Shown here in pieces: positions 46,091 to 56,327 of a DNA stretch of 64,000 nt (its first letter is position 1; each line of letters starts with the position of its first letter). The position numbers were made by a program, and so were the translations under genes. Source of the DNA: Protopterus annectens (lineage: Eukaryota; Chordata; Ceratodontiformes; Protopteridae); assembly GCF_019279795.1 (NCBI RefSeq), contig NC_056727.1, positions 1,204,766,722-1,204,830,721 on the forward strand. Reading direction: 5' to 3'. The notes beneath the pieces are model-generated. The model ran no database searches. It saw only the letters and a program-made list of their open reading frames with translations, and was not told where the DNA came from.

Positions 46091-48930
46091 CCGACTAAGT
46101 AAACCTAGCTTGGCAGCCACCTTTTTCATTGGAGACCCAGGGAGAGCATATCTTGAACTATGAAATACAAAATATATCCATACATACAATACAACATAGG
46201 CCTTAAGAGTACAAAACCCGGGCAGCAAAACTTTACGTAATAAATTCAATGGTTCCGATACAATTTACAGTATACAAAAAATACTATACAACACACACAC
46301 ATACAGCAGTACTTAATATTTCTGCATGCAGTTAGGGTACACAGGAAAAGGATCTTAAATGCTGAGTGCTTGATGGCTATAACTTGAGAAGAGCTTTAAG
46401 AGATATTGAAAAAAAGTCAAACACAATAATGCAAACCCAGAAGACAGGCTTGTGAGCTGAAGGTTTGGGAGGCTTGGGTGGATTGAATACAACACACAAA
46501 TTCTAGTAATAACATCCCTGGCAATGCAGCAAGGACTGCAAGCTAAAATATTCTTGGTATCCTTTCATGGTTTTAACACAAACTCATACAGATGCTAAAT
46601 GTATGGTCAGGAGATAAGACTGGCAAAGGCTGTGTCATTGCATCCGTTATGAATTGTAATGATTTAAGGAAGGTGCGACTCAGGAGGACTGAAAAGTCCT
46701 TCACAGCAAATGCCAGGGAATGAGTTACATATTGCATGTGTCAAGAAGAATCCTATGAGCAAAGCAAAAGTTGAATGTCATTACCTCAGGTTTCTGGTTG
46801 GCCTAAGTCTTTATGGCAACCGCCAGCAGTGTAAAAGCAAACCTGTTTATTGCATTATATTCTGCAATCTTGTTTATTAGGGCAGAAACCACAAAATGAT
46901 ATTTTTAATCATAAATTAAAGTATAAGAGGATTGTGTGGTAATAAGGCTAGTTATTAAAAAAATACTTTTCAGCTTCTATAATCTCATCTGATCTCTTCC
47001 CTTTCAAATGGCATGGGATGTTCAAAGAAGCAACAAAACATTTTATGGATTTGGTTTCTCAGAGTATGACCTCCTAGAAACAATGGTAGCATGATTGTTC
47101 TGTTTTAAGAGCAGGCCTTTCCTTTCAGAAAGGATGATTTTTCTAACTCTGAGGAGGACAGATTGAGGCAGTTCAATTTCAGCTCTGTACTGCATGAACT
47201 GAAACAGAACACTCCATCAATAATGAAAAACTCTGGTATATAAAATCATCAAATGAAAATGGCCCAAAAAGCAGCATCATGGCACTTCTGCCCCCCTCCC
47301 CAAAGTCCTGGCATTCACTTAGTCCTTACAGATGGAGGCACTGCCACCAACGTCAGTGGGATGACTTTAATAAACCACTTGTTAAACTCAGGAAAGAATA
47401 CACTGATGTCAAGGCTGTTTAGAATACAATCTATAATCTCACCAAGGTAGTTCTGATGGAAATGCCAGAGGATAAAGTATGTTGTAAATATACAAAGAAT
47501 GTAAAATGAGCATAGCTTTACAGCAGTTTAGCCAAGAGGCTAAAATTAGAAAAAGGTCTGTTGTCTATTTTGTTAGAGAATTCACCTTTACATAAAGGTA
47601 TTTTTCAGTAATGCTTCCTTAGAAAATGAGATGATTTTGCCTCAGACTATTACAAAGCAATACAATTTTAGCTGATGCTCTGTCACTAACAGGAAGTAGG
47701 CAATAATACACTGTAATGGGAATGGCACCCTTCTGCCTTTGAAAAGTAACTTTTCTTTGGTGTCCCAACATCTTCCCCCATACCATATTGACCCATTGAC
47801 TCCCTGTGAGAACAGGAATAGCCCATTCATATACAGACCCTTGTGAAAGCCTCACAGTCAATTTGTCCTGTAGTGTAGGTGACAGCCTATCAAACTATTC
47901 ATTCTACACAGAGACAGAAGAGTCAGACAAAGAGGCCATCATCTGGACGGGGCAGTCCCTATCCAATAGACTCCTTCCTTGCGCTCTGGCTGTGAATTCC
48001 ACTATTGCCAGCAAGGTGGGAGTACCCATGCATGTTACCACACGTAAATCCCCAGTAACGTGGATAAGCCTGCAGTGCAGCTGCAGTCATCCTGCTAAAC
48101 AAAGGGACCAAATGCAGCCCCCAACCCCGCCCAGATGAGAATTCCAACATCAACTGCATATTTCCACCATCTACCACCAAGCTGCTCCCGTCAAAAAGGT
48201 GCAATAACTGAACCACGGTGATCTAGGTTAAAGTCAAGCCTATCCACATTTTTGCCAACAGAGCTGGACAAGGTGAACTATTTTCCTGTAAAACAAGAGG
48301 ATGACAGTGATACTGAACAGTTCTGTTATTCATGACACTAAAGAGTTTGCAATGTCTTCAGATCCTGTAAAACTAAAATATTTCTGCATACAGTTCAGTG
48401 CTAGAAAAAAGCTCACCTCTCCGAAACTACTTCAGATCACTAGAGTGGAGCGATTGAAGTTTCTTAAAATACTAATGCTCGCTTTGCCTACCAGTAAAGA
48501 TAGATTTGGTTATTTATGCAGTTTAGTTTAAAACCACTTTATTACACACATTTATAACGTTTAACAATGCCACCTTTAGTAGACCTCTGCTTATAATACT
48601 GCAATCATCCATTTACGATACTATAGGTCAAGAACAGTGTACAAGAGCTTAAAAGAGAAAATGAAAAAAACAAGGCAAGTCCCAACAATGCAGGACAGGA
48701 CTTCACATTCTGTCACATATCAGTGTGTTACAGTCTTTTCTTCGTTCCTACCACTCTCGCCACATAATGGAGATCTGCAATGTCTATAGGAATGGATTTC
48801 AAAACCCAAATGCCTGCTGTAACTTTGGAAAAATGCAACAGATTTTTTATAGTGCCATGTCTGCTACAACTTGCTACTTGAAAATCAAAACTTAATGTCA
48901 CGATGACCTAACGCAATAACTGGCCCACTT
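46091..48930. other. No gene recognised; one unusual open stretch
   Basis: About 2.8 kb. Positions 47800-48140 are more GC-rich than the surroundings and open in more than one frame on both strands (110 codons plus, 80 and 85 codons minus). No family motif was recognised. Splice-site-bounded exon structure is not clear. It could be an old repeat or an exon of an unknown gene. Confidence 0.45.
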
Positions 48931-48934
48931 TATA

Positions 48935-49150
48935 TATGTAAATTAAAAACTACGTTCAGGACAGACAGCCCAGTAACAATTAAAAATAAGCACTTTTGTT
49001 CTGTATGATATAAAACTTCTTCATACTGAAAAAGTTTTGTATCATACAGAATGAAAGCACTTTTTTTAAATATATGTAAATTAAAAGCTACGTTCAGGAC
49101 GGATAACCAGGTAACTATTAAAAATAACTGCTTTCATTCTGTAAGGTCAT
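48935..49150 (-). repeat. Repeat cluster with hammerhead-like cores, left arm (copies 3a, 3b)
   Basis: Three pieces of one repeat: a unit in minus sense (48935-49025), a short piece in plus sense (49026-49068) and a second minus-sense unit (49069-49147) cut by the LINE. The unit shows ATGTAAATTAAAAACTACG, then TTCAGGACAGA and TAACAATTAAAAATAAGCAC. A core follows: CTGAAAA, then the arms TTTTGTAT/ATACAGAA, then TGAAAGCACTT in the plus-sense piece. The minus-sense neighbour has AACAAAAGTGC at the same place. An inverted partner lies at 52166-52290. Confidence 0.7.
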
Positions 49151-52100
49151 AGGTAGGTACTAGGCTATCTGCCAGAAGGCATTTATAAGCCTAGCCGGAA
49201 TGTGTTGGCTTTCGCCACCCCCTTAGATTAGTTCCCTGTGCCTCTGTCCAGCAGAGCCATTGAAGTGATCCCTGGAGTAAACTGTTTCCCAGCCACGCGT
49301 CAAGGTTTCTATTGAAGAGGGTTAGCGAGGAGCTCTACCTAATGTAGACTGGAATCTTGTTCCAGAGCATGGGAAGTCTCTGGGACAGGAATCTATCCCT
49401 CCAGCACATCCTATTTATTGTGGTGGAGAGGTTTAGATCCCTGGAGCATGTGGCTCGAGGGGATATAGTTTTCATTAGGTGGAGCATGTCCATCAATTCT
49501 GGGTTGGACATGGCCTTGCATGTCAGGCAGAGATCACCTCTGAGTAGGCAGTATGCAACAGAGTACAGCTGGAGTTTCTTCAGTCGAGCTGCATAGTGCA
49601 ACTGCTCGAGGCCAGTGATCCTCTTGGTGAAATACTTCTGTGGTCTTTCCAGTTGTTGCAGGTGTCTTGTAAGGTACATCCTAAATGAAGCATTGTACTC
49701 TATGATGGGTCTGATGAGTGATGCGTAGAGGGGCCCAATGACCTCTTTCCATCTGGATGCAAACCCTTTTGTGATTAAGTGGGCCACATAGAAGGATTTT
49801 CTAACCACACTGGCAAAGTGATTATCAAAGGAGAGGTTACTAACTACTTGGGTCCCCAGATCCCTTACTATGTCTTCAGTATTTAGAGGGTTATAGTTTG
49901 TGGGTACTTTGTTTTTTCCAAAGGGGATGACTATGCACTTTTTGGCATTTAGCTTGAGGCCATGGTTTTGACACCAGGTATCCGTCTCAGTGAGACCCTT
50001 TTGGAGGATGTCTGTGTCAGCCGGAGTGTCAATTATAGCCCCTAGTTTGCAGTCGTCTGCGAACTTGGTCAGCCATAGTCCTCCTGTGCTTGCCTGTACC
50101 TCTGAGAATTATATGCTGAACAGGAGGGGTCCTAGGACTGAGCCCTGGGGAACGTCATTTGTAACCGGTTTAGAGTCAGACCTAGCTCCCGCAACTCTTA
50201 TCATGTGGGATCTGTCCGTGAGCCAGTTGGCAACCAATCTCGTGATGTAGGGGTTTATGTTCAGGCTGGTGAGCTTGTCTATAATACCAGAGTGGGGAAT
50301 GGTGTCAAAGGCCTTTGCGAGGTCTAGGTAGGCTGTGTGGACCACCTTTCCCTCATCTATAGCCTTGGTAACTGTCTCAAAGAGATCCACCAGGTTTAGG
50401 AGGCATGATCTGCCCTTAAAGCCGAACTGGGTAGTGTCTAGTGTTTGGAGGTTCCCAGTGTCTCTCTTAATGAGATCCATGATGATGCGGCTTCATAGCT
50501 TTGCAGACCAAGCTAGTCAAGCTTATAGGGTGATAGTTCCCAGGGTCCATTGTGGCTCCACCTTTGTGGAGCAGAATAACCATTGCTATCTGCCACTTTG
50601 TGGGCATGTAGCCTGTGGAGAGGCTGAGTTTAAGCAGTGTGTTTAGATGAGGGATTAGTTCATCTTTGAGCTTGTGCAGGATGCAGCCTGGGACACCGTC
50701 CGGTCCCATTGTTTTGGCTTTGGAGAGGGCTGTTTTAAACTGAGTGTCTGTGATTTCAGGGGCACTGCATTCTTCTGGTATAGTTATGGGCCCTTTTGAG
50801 GGTGAGAGGGGGGTGAAGTTTGCACTTAACTTGTCTGCCAGGATGTTGGCTATATCGGTCAGTTCAGTATATTTTGTGCCATTCTGCACCAACTCTGAGC
50901 AGATCTGAGAATTGCCACTTAGATTCTTGACATAGCTAAAGAATGCCTTGTGGTCATCTTTGGAGTCCATGGCAATTTTTCTTTCGAAGCTAGTCTTGGA
51001 TGATTTTATGAGGGAATGTAGTTTCTTGCCGATACTGATCAGAGAAGTCTTCCCTTTGTGGGATTTTACGCTTTTCTATACTAGTTTCCTCTTTCTATTG
51101 TATAGCTTGTTTATGGCAGGGTCCACCAGACTGGTTTCCTTTTCTTGGAGGAGTGAGTCTTGGTTTTGTTTGGGATAGCATGATCCATGCATTCTTGTAG
51201 GTGCCCGTAGAGTGCATTAGTAAAGGATTTTGCAGCTTGGACAGCATTATCCTTTAGCATGGGGGCTTTGAAACTTCCCACCTAGGTCTTAAGTAACTAA
51301 AAGTTTGCTTCTGAAAAGTTTTTCACAGTGGTTTCTTTGACTGGGGGTGGTGGCGGAATGTGGATATCTAGAGTGATTAGTTTATGGTCAGATCTAACCA
51401 GCGAGAGGTTGACCTCCTGTGTGGAACACCGGTCACCCATGTTGGTGATGACCAGGTTCAATATGTTTTCACCTCTGGTTGGGGTGTTGACCAGTTGATC
51501 CAGGGCGTTTGAGTTTATAAATTCTAGGAAAGGTTGGGCAAGGGAGTTTGTACTTGAGTCGTTCTCCCAGTTAATGTTTGGGTAATTGAAATCACCCCAT
51601 ATCAGGGTGTTTGGTAGGACCTTAATGTTTCACAGTGTTTCCAGGAATGTGGAGTGGGGGTCTTGGGACATGGTGAGTGATCTGTAGCAAGCTATAATTT
51701 GAATAGCAGTTTTGCCCATTGTTAGTTGCATGTGGACGATCTCTGAAGCATCGTGCTGTGCCATTAACCTGGAGGTGTGGGTATCCTTGATGAATATGGA
51801 TACTCCCCCGCCTTTTGTATTTCAGTCCAGGTTTTCTGGCAAAAATGTATGGTACGAGTTGTAGCCTGGTAGTGCTGGGGTGCTCTCTGGAGCCTTAAAC
51901 CAGGTTTCTGTTACTGCACACATATATCGATTTTCTCCATACTGAGGAGTGCCTCGAGTGCGTACATTTTGAGGTTTAGACTTCTGGCATCGAGTAGCAT
52001 TACCCTCAGTTTTTTGTTACTTGTGCTATTTACGGCAGTGGGTTTGTATTTTGAACCTTGCCTAAAAAAGGCACTATGGGGGGGTTTAAGAGCCTTGGCT

Positions 52101-52165
52101 AGTATTCGAAAGCATAAGGGTAACAGGTGCAAGCCATCTGTAGCAAAGCAGCATGGCTTGTCGAG
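49147..52165 (-). mobile_element. CR1-like LINE, about 3 kb (copy D)
   Basis: Minus-strand CR1-group LINE, 5'-truncated in ORF1. From right: end of the SGNH-esterase ORF1 with DGLHL (52168-51911) and start of the endonuclease (DARSLNLKMYALEALLSMEK). The endonuclease region follows, to about 51300. The RT is in two frames: 50970-50467, with GPDGVPGCILHKLKDEL, and 50480-50109, with AYLDLAKAFDTIPH and DVPQGSVLGPLLF. The C-terminal domain (49808-49335) has SFYVAHLITKGFASRW. A few frame changes and stops make it inactive. The long open pieces show it is one of the younger copies. The 3' tail (49147-49200) reads TCATAGGTAGGTACTAGGCT on the plus strand. It lies in the same sense as the zinc-transporter gene. 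Confidence 0.9.
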
Positions 52166-52290
52166 CATGCATGATACAAAACTTCAGTCTGAAGAAGTTT
52201 TAGATCTTACAGAATGAAGGCGCTTATTTTTAATAAAGTTACCTGGTTATCTGTCCTGACTGTAGTTCTTAATTTACATATTTGTTTTAA
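52166..52290 (+). repeat. Repeat with hammerhead-like core, right arm (copy 3c)
   Basis: Inverted relative to 49069-49147. It reads CTGAAGA at 52189-52195, AGTTTTAGATCTTACAGAAT, then GAAGGCGCTTATTTTTAAT and AAAGTTACCTGGTTATCTGT. The CR1-like LINE (copy D) stands between the two inverted arms. Confidence 0.7.
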
Positions 52291-53198
52291 GTTTAATTTT
52301 TTTCCACTTATATATGTATATATATATATATACCAAAAGTGCAAGTTAATTTACCAAACACCCAAAACTTTCAGGTAACTGGAGACCAGTTATCAGAAAT
52401 TGTAGCAGACATGGCACTATAAAAAATTAATCTGTTGCACTTTTCCAGAGTTACAGTGGGCATTTGGATTTTGATACCAACAACAAGCAATCAATGGCCG
52501 CCCCCATATCAATCTCCAATGAAGTGAGGTGCCATCTGTAAATTAGTTTATGTTATGGGTGGATCGAACAAACACCCTGATGCACAACAGGCATTTTCCA
52601 AGAGGGTATTAATGTACAAGGAGAGCCCAATATCAAGTCCATGGCTTCATGGTAGCATATTAGGCCTCCATTAATCCCAGACACGGAAAACAAACTGCCA
52701 CAATGTTTACATTCACTAAATGGAGAACTTTTAGTGGGTGTAAAAACTAAAATAAGTATATTAAACTAAAAATTTTGCAGATGACTGCCAACTATAAGTA
52801 ACTGCAGAGGAGTTACACAAGTACTTGCTGTATAGTTTCCCTTCACTAGCTGTGTATTAAAAATCCACATTCAGCAAGCAAGCGAAAATAAAAGCATTAC
52901 AGTTTCATACATGTGAGCAAATGTGAGTGTTTGCGTGTGAGAGTGAATGCAAGAGTGACTGTGAATGTATACGAAAGCGAATAACTGAGTGAATGCGACT
53001 GATCAGGGATAAATTTTAAATATTTTTCATAATTTGAGAGTTAACAGAACAGGTTCTGCTTCATCATGTTTTTTTCTCAACAATATGATGCACGAGTCAG
53101 ATAAGTGCAAAATTATAAAGGCTGGATTTACCGACTAGCTGTGGTAATTGTCAAGGGAGAGAGAGCAAAATACGAAAATCAGACACAGATGTAATTAT
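52291..53198. other. No gene seen
   Basis: About 0.9 kb. It starts with a short (TA)n tract (52314-52332) and includes a GTGAGTG/GTGAATG-like purine-rich run (52915-53000). No exon is recognised. Confidence 0.55.
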
Positions 53199-53477
53199 GG
53201 GCGGCCACGGTGGTACAGCTGTTAGCATTACTGCCTCACAGCAAGAGGTTTTCCAGTTCGATTCTCAACTGGGGTGTCTTCTGTGCGGAGTCTGCATGTC
53301 CTACCTGTGGTCGCGTGGGTTTCCTGCGGGTGCTCCGGTTTCCACCCAGATCTCAAAGACAATTCTGTAGGTGGATTGGACATCTAAATTGGCCTTAGGG
53401 TTGTGTGTGCCCTCAGTAGAAGGTTGGGCACTGGACTGGCAACAAGACACCGTAAAACTCCACTGCCAATCATGAGC
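53199..53477 (+). mobile_element. tRNA-derived SINE cut by the assembly gap (SINE 3)
   Basis: Same family as SINE 1, in plus orientation. The head is GGGCGGCCACGGTGGTACAG, with B box AGTTCGATTC, then a middle part with GGGTGCTCCGGTTTCC and GATTGGACATCTAAATTGG. It reaches CTCCACTGCCAATCATGAGC and then runs into N, so its tail is unseen. Confidence 0.9.
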
Positions 53478-53977
53478 NNNNNNNNNNNNNNNNNNNNNNN
53501 NNNNNNNNNNNNNNNNNNNNNNNNNNNNNNNNNNNNNNNNNNNNNNNNNNNNNNNNNNNNNNNNNNNNNNNNNNNNNNNNNNNNNNNNNNNNNNNNNNNN
53601 NNNNNNNNNNNNNNNNNNNNNNNNNNNNNNNNNNNNNNNNNNNNNNNNNNNNNNNNNNNNNNNNNNNNNNNNNNNNNNNNNNNNNNNNNNNNNNNNNNNN
53701 NNNNNNNNNNNNNNNNNNNNNNNNNNNNNNNNNNNNNNNNNNNNNNNNNNNNNNNNNNNNNNNNNNNNNNNNNNNNNNNNNNNNNNNNNNNNNNNNNNNN
53801 NNNNNNNNNNNNNNNNNNNNNNNNNNNNNNNNNNNNNNNNNNNNNNNNNNNNNNNNNNNNNNNNNNNNNNNNNNNNNNNNNNNNNNNNNNNNNNNNNNNN
53901 NNNNNNNNNNNNNNNNNNNNNNNNNNNNNNNNNNNNNNNNNNNNNNNNNNNNNNNNNNNNNNNNNNNNNNNNNNNNN
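53478..53977. other. Assembly gap of exactly 500 N
   Basis: A run of 500 undetermined bases. The round size suggests a placeholder of unknown true length. It sits between a SINE and a long TA/TG microsatellite. Confidence 0.98.
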
Positions 53978-53980
53978 TTT

Positions 53981-54040
<60 letters not shown>

Positions 54041-54135
54041 TATATAGATATATGTATGTGTGTGTGTGTGTGTGTGTGTGATATATGTTTGTATGTGTGT
54101 GTGTGTGTGTGTGTATATGTATATATATATATATT

Positions 54136-54168
<33 letters not shown>

Positions 54169-54174
54169 CTATAT
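53978..54174. repeat. (TG)n/(TA)n compound microsatellite, left of the foldback element
   Basis: Alternating (TG)n and (TA)n blocks with TATGTATG interruptions. Open frames here are artefacts of the repeat. Confidence 0.95.
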
Positions 54175-54660
54175 GGGTCTACTTCTTTTGACCTAACCCC
54201 CATTTGCCTGACACCCATTTGCCTGAGACCAAATGACTGAAATTTCATTTGCCTGACAGTTCGTTTGCCCGACACTTCATTTGACTGACAAGTATTATTA
54301 TCAAGAAAATGGAATATGCCCCCTTCCCCACTGTAATGCGGCCCTGGAGTTAGAATATATAGTTAGGGGGGTGTAGAGCCCCGCAACTGGGGGTGTAATA
54401 AGACCCCACTTACTTTTCTTTTACTAAGCAATCTTACATCAAAAGTTAACAATATCATATGATACACCCCCTAACTATATATTCTAACTCCAGGGTCGCA
54501 CTACAGTGGAGAAGGGGGCATATTCCATTTTCTTGCTAATAATACTTGTCAGTCAAATGAAGTGTCGGACAAATGAAGTGTCAGGCAATTGAAATTTCAG
54601 TCAAATGGGGTCAGGCAAATGAGTGTCAGGCAAATGAAAGTTAGGTCAAAAGAAGTAGAC

Positions 54661-54662
<2 letters not shown>
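54175..54662. mobile_element. 488-bp foldback element with about 200-bp inverted arms (MITE-like)
   Basis: The left arm begins GGGTCTACTTCTTTTGACCT and the right arm ends with its exact reverse complement. The arms stay similar for about 200 bases up to ATATAGTTAGGGGG, around a loop of about 90 bases. Each arm carries about six degenerate copies of a CATTTGCCTGACA-like motif in series. It contains no coding capacity. Both ends abut TA-rich microsatellite (TATAT on the left, ATATAT on the right), so a TA or ATAT target duplication is possible but cannot be proven. I do not recognise the family. Confidence 0.85.
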
Positions 54663-54717
<55 letters not shown>

Positions 54718-54738
54718 GTGTGTGTGTGTGTGTTTTGT

Positions 54739-54797
<59 letters not shown>

Positions 54798-54798
54798 C

Positions 54799-54857
<59 letters not shown>
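54663..54857. repeat. (TA)n/(TG)n compound microsatellite, right of the foldback element
   Basis: Continues the same kind of simple repeat as 53978-54174. This suggests that the foldback element landed in one long microsatellite. Confidence 0.95.
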
Positions 54858-54859
<2 letters not shown>

Positions 54860-55082
54860 GCGGTGGTGGTGCTGCAGTAGCGTTGTCGCCTCACAGTAAG
54901 ACGCTGTCCTGTTCGATTCTCAGCTGCAGCGTCTTCTGTGTGGGGACATGCATGAATGGGCGTACCTTCATTGAAGGTTGTGCGTCAGAGCTGGCAACTT
55001 CGACGTAAATCTGCCAATCATTAGTGGACCGGAGTTCCGCTGTGGCGACCCTTAACCGGGAAAAGCCGAAAGACACAACAAC
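54858..55082 (+). mobile_element. tRNA-derived SINE, internally shortened (SINE 4)
   Basis: The head is CTGCGGTGGTGGTGCTGCAG, then GCCTCACAGTAAGACGCTG and B box GTTCGATTC. It lacks most of the middle part seen in SINE 1. The tail reads GCTGTGGCGACCCTTAACCG, then GGAAAAGCCGAAAGACACAA and a short CAACAACAA run. It is the same family, and its 3' end again matches the RTE-X tail. Confidence 0.85.
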
Positions 55083-56327
55083 AATTGTAGCATCACTCTC
55101 AATGAAAGCAGAATTTTGAAACATACACAGAGAGCTCAGCTGTAGTACCAAAGGTTATTCACTCCCACATGTATATCCCACTTGTACAATGACCAGGTCA
55201 TATCCATAAATGGAATGAAGAGTTCTAGGCATCGTAGTGACTTTGTGAAATCTTGCAACTGATAGAAAGTTTACCATCACTTTGCCTTTACTCAGCCTGG
55301 TGAGTAGTGTGTCAGACATCTGTCTTTTGAGTCACTTATGGCAAAGATGTTTTCATGTGCAGCAGTATGTACTGGCTACTTCAGGGGCTTTTGCATACTA
55401 ATATGGTGACCCATGCTTGTGATGGTAACAGTAGTGTGTTTGAAGGTACAGTATTATTGTGCTGTTGAGGCATAGGCACATTAGTTTGTTACCTAGGAAG
55501 AGTTGGGATGTTTTTTAATACCCAAGTATATGTAGGTTTGGTGTTACTGTCGGATGTGGTCATATAGGTGTGTAGTCAGCACTGACAACCTCTGTACATT
55601 AGTATATGAGAGGCTTGCTTCCAGTTCAAAAATATACATCTGCACCTCTCTAAAATGAATTCTGTGTCTGGAAAGAATAAGGGATTGTCCACGAACATGA
55701 GGGAGTTCCTACACTGCCATAACATTTTTAATGCAGAAAGGCTGGCAACAGAAGGAATCCAGGCAGACTGTCATCCCCTGGTGTCAGGAACTCGGTTAGG
55801 AATGATAGGTACAGGAGGTTCTGATAGTACACTAGCTCCAATACAGCCCTAGTAGCTTAGATGCTTCGCTGACAGTTTCAAAATATAGCAATGCTAGTTT
55901 GGTAAAATGTGTAAGAGGAGCAGAGTCGCAGTGAAAACAGAAAAACAGTAACAATGTTCTCAGTAGTATACGGCAAAAAACAGCACAAGTTAAATGTGCA
56001 AGTGCCACAAAACCTAACTACTCCACAGCAGTCATTACTCAGGTTACAATTACTGGTGCCACAAAAACTAGTAACAGTGACACAAGTGACAAGTTCAGGT
56101 GCCACTGTTGATTGTAAAAGGTTTCATGCTGCTCTAGTAAATGCAGGCAAATGAAGCTTAAATTTCAAATTACCTGAGAAGAACAGGTGCTCAGTAGCTG
56201 CTACTCTGCATGAGTTAACACTGTTGTACATATAACGTTAAACAGCAGAGTGCAAATCAGAAACTAATGCCAACAAAAAGTAGCAGAGTTATTGTGAAAG
56301 AAAGACAAAGAACAGGTAGAGTATGTT
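55083..56327. other. No gene recognised
   Basis: About 1.2 kb. Open frames at 55655-55852 (65 codons, with FLHCHNIFNAERLATEG and ADCH) and 55954-56154 (66 codons, Gln/Thr/Val-rich) are on the plus strand. The Cys/His pattern faintly recalls the start of a CR1 ORF1 but is too weak to call. Confidence 0.4.

Noticed and set aside
53403-54047. A 214-codon open frame
   Set aside because: It runs through the 500-N gap and then through TG repeats, so it is an artefact.
54589-55008. A 139-codon open frame and its minus-strand counterpart at 54646-54894
   Set aside because: Both translate TA/TG microsatellite into Tyr-Ile and Cys-Val runs; no gene.
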